Notes: generated from the letters alone by a model not told the origin. A stretch of 64,000 nt of DNA from Pantoea agglomerans NBRC 102470 (GCF_001598475.1 NZ_BCZA01000001.1:62001-126000); one strand, 5' to 3'. Counted from the stretch's first letter, positions 32,268 to 42,672 are shown. A program made the numbers and translations.

Positions 32268-34382
32268 ATGAATTCTCTGTTTGCCAGCACGGCGCGTGGG
32301 CTCGAAGAGCTGTTAAAAAGTGAGCTGGACGCGCTGGGCGCGCAGGATTTGCAAGTAGTGCAGGGAGGCGTTCACTACGAAGCCGACGATCGCACCATGT
32401 ACCAAAGCCTGATGTGGAGTCGTTTAGCATCACGCATCCTGTTGCCGCTGGGAGAGTTTGGCGTCTACAGCGATTTGGATCTCTATCTGGGTGTGCAGAG
32501 CGTGGACTGGCCGACGATGTTCGGCAGCGACAAAACCTTTGTTGTGCATTTCAGCGGCACCAACGATTCGATTCGTAACAGCCAGTTTGGTGCGCTGAAA
32601 GTTAAAGATGCCATCGTGGACAGCTTTACCCGTCAGAACCTCGAACGACCTAACGTCGATCGTGAGCAGGCAGATATCCGTGTCAACGTCTGGCTGAATG
32701 ACGATCGCGCCAGCATTGCGCTGGATCTCAGCGGCAGCTCGCTGCATCAGCGTGGTTATCGCCAGCAGACCGGTCAGGCGCCGTTAAAAGAGACCCTGGC
32801 GGCGGCCATCGTGCTGCGTTCTGGCTGGGAGCCGACGACACCGCTGATCGATCCGATGTGTGGTTCCGGTACGCTGCTGATTGAAGCCGCACTGATTGCC
32901 TGCGATCGTGCGCCTGGCCTGCTGCGCAAGCACTGGGGCTTCACCGCCTGGAGCCAGTTTAACGCTGCGTTGTGGCAGGAGGTTAAAACTGAGGCGCAGA
33001 ACCGTGCCCGCACTGGTACGGCTGCCACTCAGGCGCGCTTCTTTGGCTACGACAATAATGGTCGGGTGCTGGAGTGGTCGCAGGCGAATGCCCGCCGCGC
33101 TGGCGTCTTTGAACTTTTCACCTTCGGCCAGCAGGATCTGCTGAAGCTGACTAATCCGGTCGATCCGGCGGTTCACGGTACGGTGCTGAGTAATCCTCCT
33201 TACGGTGAACGTCTGGAGAGCGAACCAGCCCTGATTGCGCTGCACAGCCAGCTCGGACGTCTGATGAAGCAGCATTTTGGCGGCTGGAACCTGTCGCTGT
33301 TCAGCGCCTCGCCAGAACTGCTGAGCTGCCTGCAGCTGCGTGCCGATCGCCAGTTTAAAGCGAAGAACGGTCCGCTGGATTGCGTGCAGAAAAACTATAA
33401 GCTGGCGGTTAACAGTCATGAAAGCGCCGGACAGATTGCGGAAGATTACGCTAACCGCCTGCGTAAAAACGTGAAGAAACTGGAGAAGTGGGCGCGTCAG
33501 GAAGGCATTGAATGCTACCGTATTTATGACGCCGATCTGCCAGACTATAACGTTGCTGTCGATCGCTATGGCGACTGGGTGATTATCCAGGAGTACGCGC
33601 CACCAAAAACCATCGATCCTGATAAAGCGCGTCAGCGTCTGTTCGATGTCATCAGCGCAACGCTGAGCGTGCTGCAACTGCCTGCCGACCGTCTGATTAT
33701 GAAAACGCGTGAACGCCAGAAAGGCAAAGCGCAGTATCAGAAGCTCAGCGAGAAGGGCGACTATTTCGAAGTTAAAGAGTTTAATGCGCGTTTCTGGGTG
33801 AATCTGACCGACTATCTCGATACCGGCCTGTTCCTCGATCACCGCATTGCCCGTAAAATGCTGGGCCAGATGAGTCAGGGCAAAGATTTCCTGAACCTGT
33901 TTGCCTATACCGGTACCGCCAGTGTGCATGCCGGTCTGGGTGGCGCGCGTTCAACCACCACGGTAGATATGTCGCGTACCTATCTGGAGTGGGCGGAGCG
34001 CAACCTGCGTCTTAACGGACTGACCGGGCGTCAGCACCGTCTGATGCAGGCGGACTGTCTGAGCTGGCTGAATGAGAGTGACGAGAACTTTGACCTGATC
34101 TTTATCGATCCGCCAACGTTCTCCAACTCAAAACGTATGGAAGAGAGCTTCGACGTTCAGCGCGATCATATGATGCTGATGCGTAACCTGAAGCGCCTGC
34201 TGCGTCGCGGCGGCACCATCATGTTCTCCAATAACAAACGCGGTTTCAAAATGGACATGGATGGCCTGAAATCACTGGGCCTGCAGGCGCAGGATATTAC
34301 CCAGAAAACGCAGTCGCAGGACTTCGCGCGTAACCGTCAAATTCACAACTGCTGGCTGATCACTCACGCCGGTAAGGAATAA
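32268..34382 (+). CDS. rlmL: Bifunctional 23S rRNA methyltransferase RlmKL
   Basis: Fused enzyme making m2G2445 (RlmL part) and m7G2069 (RlmK part) on 23S rRNA. At 704 residues (702 in E. coli) it has an N-terminal THUMP RNA-binding domain (about 43-155). The RlmL methyltransferase has the N6/N2-type motif SNPPYGER near residue 307. The C-terminal RlmK domain has SAM motif [16 protein letters not shown] and [10 protein letters not shown] near residue 614. It lies 6 bases upstream of uup and probably shares its transcript. Confidence 0.97.
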   Translation: MNSLFASTARGLEELLKSELDALGAQDLQVVQGGVHYEADDRTMYQSLMWSRLASRILLPLGEFGVYSDLDLYLGVQSVDWPTMFGSDKTFVVHFSGTNDSIRNSQFGALKVKDAIVDSFTRQNLERPNVDREQADIRVNVWLNDDRASIALDLSGSSLHQRGYRQQTGQAPLKETLAAAIVLRSGWEPTTPLIDPMCGSGTLLIEAALIACDRAPGLLRKHWGFTAWSQFNAALWQEVKTEAQNRARTGTAATQARFFGYDNNGRVLEWSQANARRAGVFELFTFGQQDLLKLTNPVDPAVHGTVLSNPPYGERLESEPALIALHSQLGRLMKQHFGGWNLSLFSASPELLSCLQLRADRQFKAKNGPLDCVQKNYKLAVNSHESAGQIAEDYANRLRKNVKKLEKWARQEGIECYRIYDADLPDYNVAVDRYGDWVIIQEYAPPKTIDPDKARQRLFDVISATLSVLQLPADRLIMKTRERQKGKAQYQKLSEKGDYFEVKEFNARFWVNLTDYLDTGLFLDHRIARKMLGQMSQGKDFLNLFAYTGTASVHAGLGGARSTTTVDMSRTYLEWAERNLRLNGLTGRQHRLMQADCLSWLNESDENFDLIFIDPPTFSNSKRMEESFDVQRDHMMLMRNLKRLLRRGGTIMFSNNKRGFKMDMDGLKSLGLQAQDITQKTQSQDFARNRQIHNCWLITHAGKE

Positions 34383-34388
34383 GCTTAC

Positions 34389-36305
34389 ATGTCATTAATC
34401 AGTATCCACGGCGCTTATCTCTCCTTCAGCGATGCGCCGCTGTTAGACAATACCGAACTGCACATCGAAGAGAACGAACGCGTCTGTCTGGTGGGCCGTA
34501 ACGGTGCGGGTAAATCCACGCTGATGAAAATCATCAATGGCGAACAGCCACTGGATGATGGCCGCATTATTTATGAAACCGATCTGGTCGTGGCGCGTCT
34601 GCAACAGGATCCGCCGCGCAATATTACCGGTTCGGTGTATGACTTCGTGGCCGAGGGCGTTGAAGAGCAGGCTGAGCATCTGAAAGCCTATCACGCCATT
34701 TCCCATGTGGTGATGGAAGATCCCAGCGATAAAAACCTCAATGAGATGGCGCGTCTGCAGAGCATTCTCGACCACCAGAATCTGTGGCAGCTGGAGAGCC
34801 GCATCCATGACGTGCTGGAGCAGATTGGTCTGCAGCCCGATACCGAGCTGTCGTCGCTCTCGGGCGGCTGGCTGCGTAAAGCGGCGCTGGGCCGTGCGCT
34901 GGTGAGTAACCCGCGCGTCCTGATGCTGGATGAGCCAACCAACCACCTCGATATCGAAACCATCGACTGGCTGGAAACGTTCCTGAAGAACTTCACCGGC
35001 AGCATCATCTTTATTTCCCATGACCGTTCGTTTATCCGCAACATGGCGACGCGCATTGTCGATCTGGACCGTGGCAAGCTGGTCTCCTGGCCAGGCAACT
35101 ACGATCTCTATCTGGAAGGCAAAGAGGAAGCGTTGCGCGTTGAAGAGATGCAGAACGCCGAATTCGACCGCAAACTGGCGCAGGAAGAGGTGTGGATCCG
35201 TCAGGGCATCAAAGCTCGCCGTACCCGCAACGAAGGCCGTGTGCGTGCGCTGAAAGCGCTGCGTCGTGAACATTCAGAACGCCGCGAAGTGATGGGCAAA
35301 GCCAACATGCAGGTGGGCGAAGCGTCCCGTTCCGGCAAGATTGTCTTTGAGCTGGAAAATGTCGACTACGCGGTCGATGGCAAAGTGCTGGTGAAGGACT
35401 TCTCAACCCAGGTTCAGCGTGGCGACAAAATTGCGCTGATCGGACCAAATGGCTGCGGGAAAACTACCTTACTACGCCTGATGCTGCAGCAGCTGAAAGC
35501 TGACCATGGTCGTGTGCATTCCGGCACCAAGCTGGAAGTAGCCTACTTTGACCAGCATCGCGCTGAACTGGATCCGGATCGCACCGTGATGGACAACCTG
35601 GCCGAAGGCAAGCAGGAAGTACTGGTCAACGGCAAACCGCGCCACGTACTGGGCTATCTGCAGGACTTCCTGTTCCATCCAAAACGTGCCATGACGCCGG
35701 TGCGCGCCCTTTCGGGCGGTGAACGTAACCGTCTGCTGCTGGCACGCCTGTTCCTGCGTCCCAGCAACCTGATGATTCTGGATGAACCGACTAACGACCT
35801 CGATGTCGAAACGCTGGAACTGCTGGAAGAGCTGATTGATGGTTATCAGGGCACCGTGTTACTGGTGAGCCACGATCGTCAGTTCGTCGATAATACCGTT
35901 ACCGAGTGCTGGATTTTTGAAGGCAACGGTGAGATTGGTACCTTTGTTGGCGGTTATCACGATGCTCAGCAACAGCGCGCCGCCTACCGGCAGCACAAGG
36001 CGGCAGCACCGGCGAAAGCGACGGGCAACGCCTCTAAGCCTGCAGCCGAGAAGGGTGATGCGAAGCGTAGCGTGAATAAACTCAGCTACAATCTGGCGCG
36101 TGAGCTGGAACAGCTGCCGCAAAAACTGGAGCAGCTGGAAGCGCGTATCGGAGAACTGCAGGCGAAGATGAGTCATCCCGACTTCTTCAGTCAGGCACAC
36201 GATCAGACGCAACCGGTGCTGGATAATCTGGCTCAGACTGAGCAGGAGCTGGAAACCGCTTTTGCGCGCTGGGAAGAGCTAGAGTCACTGAAAAACGGCG
36301 CGTAG
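34389..36305 (+). CDS. uup: ABC-F family ATPase Uup
   Basis: Soluble ABC-F protein that acts on ribosomes or replication intermediates; E. coli uup mutants show raised precise excision of transposons. The 638 residues contain two ABC cassettes: Walker A GRNGAGKST (about 36-44) with signature LSGGWLRKAALGRAL and Walker B LMLDEPTNHLD; and Walker A GPNGCGKTT (about 352-360) with LSGGERNRLLLARLF and LDEPTNDLD. A charged ABC-F linker lies between them. A C-terminal coiled coil (from about 560) binds DNA in E. coli Uup. Both ATP sites look intact. Confidence 0.97.
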   Translation: MSLISIHGAYLSFSDAPLLDNTELHIEENERVCLVGRNGAGKSTLMKIINGEQPLDDGRIIYETDLVVARLQQDPPRNITGSVYDFVAEGVEEQAEHLKAYHAISHVVMEDPSDKNLNEMARLQSILDHQNLWQLESRIHDVLEQIGLQPDTELSSLSGGWLRKAALGRALVSNPRVLMLDEPTNHLDIETIDWLETFLKNFTGSIIFISHDRSFIRNMATRIVDLDRGKLVSWPGNYDLYLEGKEEALRVEEMQNAEFDRKLAQEEVWIRQGIKARRTRNEGRVRALKALRREHSERREVMGKANMQVGEASRSGKIVFELENVDYAVDGKVLVKDFSTQVQRGDKIALIGPNGCGKTTLLRLMLQQLKADHGRVHSGTKLEVAYFDQHRAELDPDRTVMDNLAEGKQEVLVNGKPRHVLGYLQDFLFHPKRAMTPVRALSGGERNRLLLARLFLRPSNLMILDEPTNDLDVETLELLEELIDGYQGTVLLVSHDRQFVDNTVTECWIFEGNGEIGTFVGGYHDAQQQRAAYRQHKAAAPAKATGNASKPAAEKGDAKRSVNKLSYNLARELEQLPQKLEQLEARIGELQAKMSHPDFFSQAHDQTQPVLDNLAQTEQELETAFARWEELESLKNGA

Positions 36306-36319
36306 GGCAGGGCTAACGG

Positions 36320-37588
36320 ATGTGTTCAGCAGTGAAAAGTAACGCGTGGATGCTCTGTCCACAATGCGATTTAATGATTAAGCTGCCGGACATTCCCGTT
36401 GGCAGCCGTGCGTCATGCCCGCGCTGCCACACCTCCCTGACGGCCAACTGGCACGAACCGCGTAAACGGCCAACGGGCTATGCGCTGGCAGCGCTGTTTA
36501 TGCTGCTGCTGGCGAATCTGTTTCCTTTTGTCTCAATGAAGGTGGCAGGGCTGACCAGCCAGATCACGCTGGCGCAGATACCTCAGGTGATGGTGACGGA
36601 AGATTACAGCAGTCTGGCGACGCTGTTCCTTCTCTTTGTGCAGGCGGTTCCGGCCTTCTGCATGATCACCATTATCCTTCTGGTCAATCGGGTCCCGTTG
36701 CCGACTGGACTCAAAACTGGTCTGGCACGTATTCTGTTTCAGCTGCGTAACTGGGGCATGGCAGAAATCTTTATGGCGGGCGTGCTGGTCAGTTTCGTCA
36801 AGCTGATGGCCTATGGCGAGATCGGCCTGGAGACCAGCTTCTGGCCGTGGGTTCTGTTCTGTCTGCTGCAGTTGCGGGCCTTTCAGTGCGTTGATCGACG
36901 CGGCTTGTGGGACAGTCTGTCACCCCGACCTGCACTGCCCCATCCGCCCGAAGTGGGCATCAGTGGTTTAGAGCAGGGTCTGCGCTCCTGTCCCTGCTGT
37001 ACGGCCATTCTGCCGGAAGCAGAGCATAAGTGTCCCCGCTGCGGCGTCACGGCTGAGGCACGGCGTAAGCACAGCCTGCAGTGGACGCTGGCGCTGTTGT
37101 TCACCTCAATACTGCTTTATATCCCGGCCAACCTGTTGCCGATTATGGTGACGGAAACCCTCGGCACTGCCTATCCCTCCAATATCATGGCGGGGGTGAT
37201 TGTGCTGTGGGGTGATGGCTCCTATCCGGTGGCGCTGGTGATCTTTATCGCCAGTATCATGGTGCCTACGCTGAAAATGCTGGCGATTGGCTGGCTTTGC
37301 TGGGATGCCAGCGGACGCGGACAGCGTGACAGCCACAGGATGCACAAAATTTATGAAGTGGTCGAATTTGTTGGCCGCTGGTCAATGATTGACGTGTTTG
37401 TTATTGCCGTGCTCTCTGCGCTGGTGCGCATGGGGCAATTAATGAATGTTTATCCCGCGTGGGGGGCAGTATTGTTTGCAATGGTGGTGATTATCACCAT
37501 GATTGCTGCCATGACCTTTGACCCGCGATTAACCTGGGATCGTGTACGCGAAAACAATATGAAGGAGTCGCGCCTTGACGGAAACTAA
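36320..37588 (+). CDS. pqiA: Intermembrane transport protein PqiA
   Basis: Inner-membrane component of the PqiABC lipid-transport system linking inner and outer membranes. The 422-residue product has two homologous halves, each with a CxxC zinc-ribbon pair (CPQCD with CPRCH near residues 13-40; CPCC with CPRCG near 235-255) followed by about four transmembrane helices. Repeated core sequences such as NLFPFVSMKVAGLTS show the duplication. It lies 14 bases after uup and overlaps the pqiB start by 14 bases. Confidence 0.95.
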   Translation: MCSAVKSNAWMLCPQCDLMIKLPDIPVGSRASCPRCHTSLTANWHEPRKRPTGYALAALFMLLLANLFPFVSMKVAGLTSQITLAQIPQVMVTEDYSSLATLFLLFVQAVPAFCMITIILLVNRVPLPTGLKTGLARILFQLRNWGMAEIFMAGVLVSFVKLMAYGEIGLETSFWPWVLFCLLQLRAFQCVDRRGLWDSLSPRPALPHPPEVGISGLEQGLRSCPCCTAILPEAEHKCPRCGVTAEARRKHSLQWTLALLFTSILLYIPANLLPIMVTETLGTAYPSNIMAGVIVLWGDGSYPVALVIFIASIMVPTLKMLAIGWLCWDASGRGQRDSHRMHKIYEVVEFVGRWSMIDVFVIAVLSALVRMGQLMNVYPAWGAVLFAMVVIITMIAAMTFDPRLTWDRVRENNMKESRLDGN

Positions 37589-39218
37589 TCACGGCCATGC
37601 AAAGGTGGAACAGATTAAGCGCTGGTCGCCGGTCTGGATTGTCCCCATCGTTACGCTGTTAATCGGCGGATGGATCCTCTTTTATCACTTCAGCCATCAG
37701 GGGCCGGAAGTCACCCTCATCACCGAAAACGCCGAAGGCATTGTTGCGGGTAAAACCACGATTAAAAGCCGTAGCGTGGATGTCGGTGTGGTGGAAAGCG
37801 CGGTGTTAAGCGACGATCTCCACCATGTGGAAATCAAAGCGCGCCTGAATTCAGGCATGGAAAAACTGCTGCACAGCGACAGCGTTTTCTGGGTGGTGAA
37901 ACCGCAGGTGGGTCGCGAAGGGATCAGCGGTCTCGGCACTCTGTTATCCGGTGCCTATATCGAATTACAGCCGGGCACTAAAAGCCAGGCACCCGAGCAG
38001 TTTAAGCTGCTGGATGCGCCGCCGTTAGCGCCACCGGATGCCAAAGGGATTCGCATCGTGCTGGACAGCAAGAAAGCGGGTCAGCTCAATCCGGGGGATC
38101 CGGTCCTGTTCCGCGGCTATCGCGTCGGTACGGTCGAGACCAGTGTTTTCGATACCGAAAAACGCATGATGACCTATCAGCTGTTCGTCGCTGCGCCTTA
38201 CGATCGCCTGATTACAACCAACGTGCGCTTCTGGAAGGACAGCGGCATCGCCGTGGATATGTCCGCTTCAGGAATGCGGGTGGAAATGGGATCGCTGACC
38301 ACGCTGTTCAGCGGCGGCGTCAGTTTTGACGTGCCGGATGGCTGGGAGCTGGGTCAGCCTGCGCAGAATAAGTCTGACTATCATCTGTTTGACGATCAGC
38401 GCAGCATTCAGGACTCGCTCTACACCAACCATATTGATTACCTGATGTTCTTCACCGACTCCATCCGTGGTCTGCAGGCGGGGGCGCCGGTTGAGTTCCG
38501 CGGCATTCGCCTGGGTACCGTCTCAGAAGCGCCATTGATGAAAGCCGGTCTGGACCAGGCGCTGAACAATGATTACCGCGTGCCGGTGCTGATTCGCATT
38601 GAGCCGGATCGCTTTATCAGCCGACTGGGTGAGAACTTCGATCTGCAACAGCATCTGCAGGATGGTAAAAAACGTGGCCTGCGTGCGACGCTGAAAACCG
38701 GTAGCCTGTTGTCGGGGGCGCTCTATGTCGATCTCGACTTCTATGACAATGCACCGCCTTACAAAGGGCCGCAGAAAGTCTCTGGCTATGAAGTTATCCC
38801 AACGGTCAGCGGTGGCCTGAGTCAGATTCAGCAGAAGCTGATGGCGGCGCTGGATAAGATCAACAGTCTGCCACTGAACGGTATGGTCAATGAAGCGACA
38901 GGCACGCTGAAAGAGAGCCAGAAAACGATGCGTGATCTGCAGCGCACCATCGACAACATCAACAAAGTCACCGCCAGTCCGGCTATGAAAACCCTGCCGG
39001 AAGACCTGCAGCAGACATTGCGCGAGCTGAACCGCAGCATGAAAGGCCTGCAGCCAGGTTCACCAGCCTACAGCAAGCTGGTGGGGGATATGCAGCGCCT
39101 GGATAAGGTTCTGCGTGAACTCCAGCCGGTGTTAAGAACGCTTAACACCAAGAGCAATGCGCTGGTATTTGAGGCAAAACCGGGACAGGATCCCCAGCCG
39201 AAGAGGGCGAAACAGTGA
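37575..39218 (+). CDS. pqiB: Intermembrane transport protein PqiB (MCE family)
   Basis: Periplasm-spanning MCE protein that forms a stacked-ring, needle-like channel for lipids. It has one N-terminal anchor (PVWIVPIVTLLIGGWILFYH, about 18-37), three MCE domains (each starting with a TLITENAEGIVAG-like or VLFRGYRVGTVE-like segment) and a C-terminal coiled coil (SQIQQKLMAALDKINSLP onward). The start is a TTG at 37575 behind GAAGGAG, since no ATG lies near the family N-terminus (KVEQIKRWSPVWI). The length, 547 residues, matches E. coli. Confidence 0.94.
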   Translation: MTETNHGHAKVEQIKRWSPVWIVPIVTLLIGGWILFYHFSHQGPEVTLITENAEGIVAGKTTIKSRSVDVGVVESAVLSDDLHHVEIKARLNSGMEKLLHSDSVFWVVKPQVGREGISGLGTLLSGAYIELQPGTKSQAPEQFKLLDAPPLAPPDAKGIRIVLDSKKAGQLNPGDPVLFRGYRVGTVETSVFDTEKRMMTYQLFVAAPYDRLITTNVRFWKDSGIAVDMSASGMRVEMGSLTTLFSGGVSFDVPDGWELGQPAQNKSDYHLFDDQRSIQDSLYTNHIDYLMFFTDSIRGLQAGAPVEFRGIRLGTVSEAPLMKAGLDQALNNDYRVPVLIRIEPDRFISRLGENFDLQQHLQDGKKRGLRATLKTGSLLSGALYVDLDFYDNAPPYKGPQKVSGYEVIPTVSGGLSQIQQKLMAALDKINSLPLNGMVNEATGTLKESQKTMRDLQRTIDNINKVTASPAMKTLPEDLQQTLRELNRSMKGLQPGSPAYSKLVGDMQRLDKVLRELQPVLRTLNTKSNALVFEAKPGQDPQPKRAKQ

Positions 39219-39784
39219 ATAAAGGATTGATACTTTGTGCCGCGCTGGTGTTGAGTGCGTGCAGTAGCAGCGTTGACAATACCTGGTATCAGCTGCCCTC
39301 CGGGGCGGCTTCCATGCAGGTCAGCAGCAGCCAGCTGAATGAAGCGCAACCGATGTTATGGGTGCAGCAGGTGACGGTGCCGGACTATCTGGCAGGCAAC
39401 GGACTGGTTTATCAGACCAGCGATGTCAAATACGTTATCGCCGCGAATAATCTCTGGGCCAGCCCGCTCGATCAGCAGTTGCAGCAGACATTGATCACTA
39501 ACCTGAGCAAGGCGCTGCCAGGCCGGCTGGTAGCCGGTTCACCTTTAGGCGCGCAGCACGATACGCTGAATGTGACCGTGACAGGCTTTCAGGGACGCTA
39601 TGATGGCAAAGCAGTCGTCAGTGGCGAATGGACGCTGGAACATCAGGGCCGGCTGACCAAACAGGCGTTTAACCTGGTACTGCCGCAGACCGAAGATGGC
39701 TACGATGCGATGGTCAGAACGCTGGCGGCGGGCTGGCAACAGACAGCACAGAAGATTGCTAATAGTGTGGTTGCGTTAAATTAA
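39215..39784 (+). CDS. pqiC: Intermembrane transport lipoprotein PqiC
   Basis: Outer-membrane lipoprotein that docks with PqiB. The 189-residue precursor has a lipoprotein signal with lipobox LSAC, acylated cysteine at about residue 16. The body begins SVDNTWYQLPSG, typical of the ABC-type auxiliary lipoprotein (LpqC/YmbA) family. It starts with GTG overlapping the pqiB stop (GTGA). Confidence 0.94.
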   Translation: MNKGLILCAALVLSACSSSVDNTWYQLPSGAASMQVSSSQLNEAQPMLWVQQVTVPDYLAGNGLVYQTSDVKYVIAANNLWASPLDQQLQQTLITNLSKALPGRLVAGSPLGAQHDTLNVTVTGFQGRYDGKAVVSGEWTLEHQGRLTKQAFNLVLPQTEDGYDAMVRTLAAGWQQTAQKIANSVVALN

Positions 39785-39806
39785 GATTGATGTGAATAAA
39801 TAAGCT

Positions 39807-39858
39807 AAGCCCCTGACCGATTGTCGTGCTTTTTCGACATGGGTGAGGGGCTTTTTTA
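39807..39858 (+). terminator. Rho-independent terminator of uup-pqiABC
   Basis: A long hairpin: AAGCCCCT pairs with AGGGGCTT, and an inner TGTCG/CGACA stem closes the loop. Six T residues follow. Located 22 bases after pqiC. Confidence 0.9.
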
Positions 39859-40063
39859 TTAGCTTAATCAGAAAGATAGTGTTGTCGCATGCATCACAGA
39901 ACGTCATTATTTTTACCGATTAAGGTCACATTTATGACACTGGCATGAAGATTGGGCATTGATCTTTGGGTGCGCAGGAGGTAGAACATAAGGGTGGTTG
40001 AACATTAATTCACCACTTTTCTTTCCACCAGATTCCACAGACCTTACATGAGGGACACGGAGT

Positions 40064-40231
40064 ATGAAGAGACAGAAACGAGACCGCCTCGAACGCGCCC
40101 ATTCACGTGGTTATCAGGCAGGTATTACTGGACGCTCAAAAGAGATGTGTCCGTATCAGTTGATTGACGCTAAGTCTCACTGGTTGGGAGGTTGGCGACA
40201 AGCCATGGAGGACAGGTCGGTAGCTGCATAA
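40064..40231 (+). CDS. rmf: Ribosome modulation factor
   Basis: Small basic protein that dimerises 70S ribosomes into inactive 100S particles in stationary phase. It reads MKRQKRDRLERAHSRGYQAG and continues through GRSKEMCPYQLIDAKSHWLGG, 55 residues, nearly identical to E. coli Rmf. It stands alone between the pqiC terminator and its own terminator. The 205 bases before it hold its promoter and leader; I could not assign a -35/-10 with confidence. In E. coli the gene is induced by ppGpp and cAMP-CRP. Confidence 0.96.
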   Translation: MKRQKRDRLERAHSRGYQAGITGRSKEMCPYQLIDAKSHWLGGWRQAMEDRSVAA

Positions 40232-40256
40232 CCGGATGTCACTGAAAAGGGAATAT

Positions 40257-40283
40257 AACCTCCGCCATGCGCGGAGGTTTTTG
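40257..40283 (+). terminator. Rho-independent terminator of rmf
   Basis: AACCTCCGC/GCGGAGGTT, a perfect 9-bp stem with a CATGC loop and a TTTTTG run, 26 bases after rmf. Confidence 0.9.
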
Positions 40284-40299
40284 TTTCGGGGGGAAACGC

Positions 40300-40818
40300 T
40301 TAGAAAGCGGCGGTATCTTTAAACAGGCCGACTTTAAGATCGCTGGCGGTATAGATCAGATTACCGTCAACCAGCACTTCACCATCTGCCACGCCCATAA
40401 CCAGTTTGCGGTTAATAACGCGTTTGAAGTGAATGCGGTAAGTCACTTTCTTCGCATCTGGCAGGACCTGACCGGTGAATTTCACTTCACCCACGCCCAG
40501 CGCACGACCTTTACCTTCGCCACCCAGCCAGCCCAGATAGAAACCAACCAGCTGCCACATGGCATCAAGGCCCAGACAACCCGGCATCACCGGATCGCCA
40601 ATAAAGTGACAGCCGAAGAACCAGAGATCAGGATTGATATCCAGCTCCGCTTCAACAAAGCCTTTGTCATATTTGCCGCCGTCTTCGGTCATTTTGACCA
40701 CGCGGTCCATCATCAGCATGTTGCCGGATGGAAGCGGCGGACCATTTTCGCCAAACAGTTCACCACGACCTGACAGAATCAGATCTTCTTTGGTATAGGA
40801 TTCGCGTTTATCTACCAT
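40300..40818 (-). CDS. fabA: 3-hydroxydecanoyl-ACP dehydratase/isomerase
   Basis: Dehydrates 3-hydroxyacyl-ACP and isomerises trans-2- to cis-3-decenoyl-ACP, the branch point to unsaturated fatty acids. The 172-residue hot-dog-fold protein has the catalytic histidine in [13 protein letters not shown] (His71) and the aspartate in GLDAMWQL (Asp85). The ends match E. coli FabA. A palindrome resembling the FabR operator lies just upstream. Confidence 0.97.
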   Translation of the reverse strand: MVDKRESYTKEDLILSGRGELFGENGPPLPSGNMLMMDRVVKMTEDGGKYDKGFVEAELDINPDLWFFGCHFIGDPVMPGCLGLDAMWQLVGFYLGWLGGEGKGRALGVGEVKFTGQVLPDAKKVTYRIHFKRVINRKLVMGVADGEVLVDGNLIYTASDLKVGLFKDTAAF

Positions 40819-40856
40819 GTTTTCAATAAGCCTTGTTTTAGTGAATCACGAATATT

Positions 40857-40874
40857 AGCGAACAGTTGTACGCT
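40857..40874 (-). promoter_or_regulatory. FabR-type operator upstream of fabA
   Basis: The minus strand reads AGCGTACAACTGTTCGCT, an imperfect palindrome (7 of 8 positions per arm). It closely matches the FabR site known upstream of fabA and fabB in enterobacteria (AGCGTACA and TGTTCGCT arms). It is 39 bases upstream of the fabA ATG, in the gap after lonH. Confidence 0.75.
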
Positions 40875-40886
40875 GAGCAAATCGGA

Positions 40887-42638
40887 TTAACGGTGGTTGA
40901 ACCAGTTAAGCCAGCGCAGCGCCCAGGGACGTTGCGGACCGTCCGGCTGGTTGAACAGGCTAATGCGTTCCTGGATGGTATTCAGCAGGCAATCGCCCAG
41001 GCCATCCTCGGTACTCCAGATTTTACCGGTCAGCAGCGGTAGCGCTTCATCGGCACGGTCAATTGCCCAGATATGGAAATGACCCTGTTCAACCGCACTG
41101 ACAACCGCCTGGCTGAGGCTGAGATGACGGACATTGCTGGCGGGAATAATCACACCCTGCTGACCTGTCAGTTCTCGCTGATGGCAGATATCAAAGAAGC
41201 CTTCGATTTTCTCGTTCAGTCCGCCCACCGGTTGTACGTTGCCGAACTGATCAACCGAGCCGGTCACCGCAATTTGCTGATTGATGGGCTGATTAGCCAG
41301 CGCGCTGATTAAGGCACAGAGTTCAGCCAGCGAAGCGCTATCACCATCCACCTCGGAGTAAGATTGCTCAAAGACCATTGAGGCCGAGAAGGGCAGTTGC
41401 TGATCGAGTTCCAGCTCGGCAATCAGGTAAGCCTGCATAATCATCATGCCTTTGGCATGAATATTACCGCCCAGCTCCGCTTTACGCTCGATATCCATGA
41501 ATTCGCCATCGCCGGGATGTACCACGCAGGTAATACGCGATGGATCGCCCCAGGCACGGGGATGGCCAGGATATTCAACGACCGACAGGCCATTAATCTG
41601 ACCAACCACTTCGCCTTCGGTTTCAATCAGAATCTGTCGCAGCAGGATCTCGTCACGCATCCGCTCATTAAGATAATTCTCGCGCCACAAACGCGCTTCC
41701 AGCGCATCACGCAGCGCTTCAGCGTTCAGTTCATCGCCCATCAGGGCCGATTCGCGCATCTGGCGTTGTAGCCAGCGGGGGCAGAGTGGCAGCGTTTCCT
41801 GATCGCCGCTGTAGCGGACGCCTTCTTTAATCAGTTCTGGCCAGAAGTCCGCTTCCGGCTGGGGCAGACCCGCCTGTTGCGCCAGTTCGATGTTCCAGCG
41901 ACACCAGGCAAGCATGTCATCTTCATCCAGAATCTGAATATTCTCTTCAAATTCAGTATAGATGGCCATTTCGTGAGCTTCGGGATCCAGCTCCTGAAAT
42001 TCTGCCAGCGCTTCCCGATCGCCACACAGGACCAGTTTCAGATTGAGGGGCAAGGGAGGAATCGAGACTGGCAGCGGTCGGCGTTCATCCTGAGATGTCC
42101 ACTCAACATAGCCCTGCTCAATACACTTTTTCAGGCGCAACCAGAGAATCGGCTGCGTCATCAGGCTACGCAGGGAAAGCAGCAGCGTGCCGCCATTAGC
42201 ACGATGGATCAGGCCCGGTTCCAGCTGGATGCGATCTTTATACTGGCGCACGCAGCCAAACAACTGCTCCATCTCAATCCATTCAGCAAAGTGAATACCA
42301 CCCTGACTGGTGAACGGGCGTTGAGGATCGGTGGGGGGCTGGAGCGTGACGTTGTCGGCCATGATATGGTAATCACCGCCGAATAGAGTGGTACTGTCGG
42401 CCATGACCCGCTCTGCGGCCTGGGCAATGAATGTCAGATAATCGCGATTCTCCTGGCTACGAACCAGCAGTAACGGGAACCCCTGCGTCTGATGGTGTAA
42501 GTGCGCCAGTGCATTCAGCAACCGGGGCTGTACCGTTGCCAGAGCATCAGTTTCTTCATCAGCAATTCGGGAGAAAACGGATTGGTATTGCGCGCTATCT
42601 GGCTGTAAAGTCTGCCACGTAAGTTGAGTGCTGGTCAA
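40887..42638 (-). CDS. lonH: Lon-type protease homolog LonH (YcbZ)
   Basis: Putative ATP-independent relative of Lon protease. The C-terminal Lon proteolytic domain has the catalytic Ser434 in VDGDSASLAEL and Lys477 in GGLNEKIEGFF, 43 residues apart as in Lon. The N-terminal part lacks an intact Walker A motif. I place the start at a TTG (42638), because MTSTQLTWQTLQPDS aligns with the E. coli N-terminus and a perfect -10 box lies between this codon and the only upstream ATG (42755). The result is 583 residues (586 in E. coli). No good ribosome site precedes the TTG, which leaves some doubt. The substrate is unknown. Confidence 0.88.
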   Translation of the reverse strand: MTSTQLTWQTLQPDSAQYQSVFSRIADEETDALATVQPRLLNALAHLHHQTQGFPLLLVRSQENRDYLTFIAQAAERVMADSTTLFGGDYHIMADNVTLQPPTDPQRPFTSQGGIHFAEWIEMEQLFGCVRQYKDRIQLEPGLIHRANGGTLLLSLRSLMTQPILWLRLKKCIEQGYVEWTSQDERRPLPVSIPPLPLNLKLVLCGDREALAEFQELDPEAHEMAIYTEFEENIQILDEDDMLAWCRWNIELAQQAGLPQPEADFWPELIKEGVRYSGDQETLPLCPRWLQRQMRESALMGDELNAEALRDALEARLWRENYLNERMRDEILLRQILIETEGEVVGQINGLSVVEYPGHPRAWGDPSRITCVVHPGDGEFMDIERKAELGGNIHAKGMMIMQAYLIAELELDQQLPFSASMVFEQSYSEVDGDSASLAELCALISALANQPINQQIAVTGSVDQFGNVQPVGGLNEKIEGFFDICHQRELTGQQGVIIPASNVRHLSLSQAVVSAVEQGHFHIWAIDRADEALPLLTGKIWSTEDGLGDCLLNTIQERISLFNQPDGPQRPWALRWLNWFNHR

Positions 42639-42672
42639 AATAATCGCATTTGTCTGTTTTAAGAAAAGCGAG

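Noticed and set aside
31048..32433. 461-residue version of ycbX
   Set aside because: The extra 92 codons overlap the rlmL start region and have no homology; ATG 32157 has a good ribosome site and the family N-terminus.
32784..33929. 381-codon open frame on the minus strand inside rlmL
   Set aside because: Entirely antisense to an intact, conserved gene; no domain and no ribosome site recognised.
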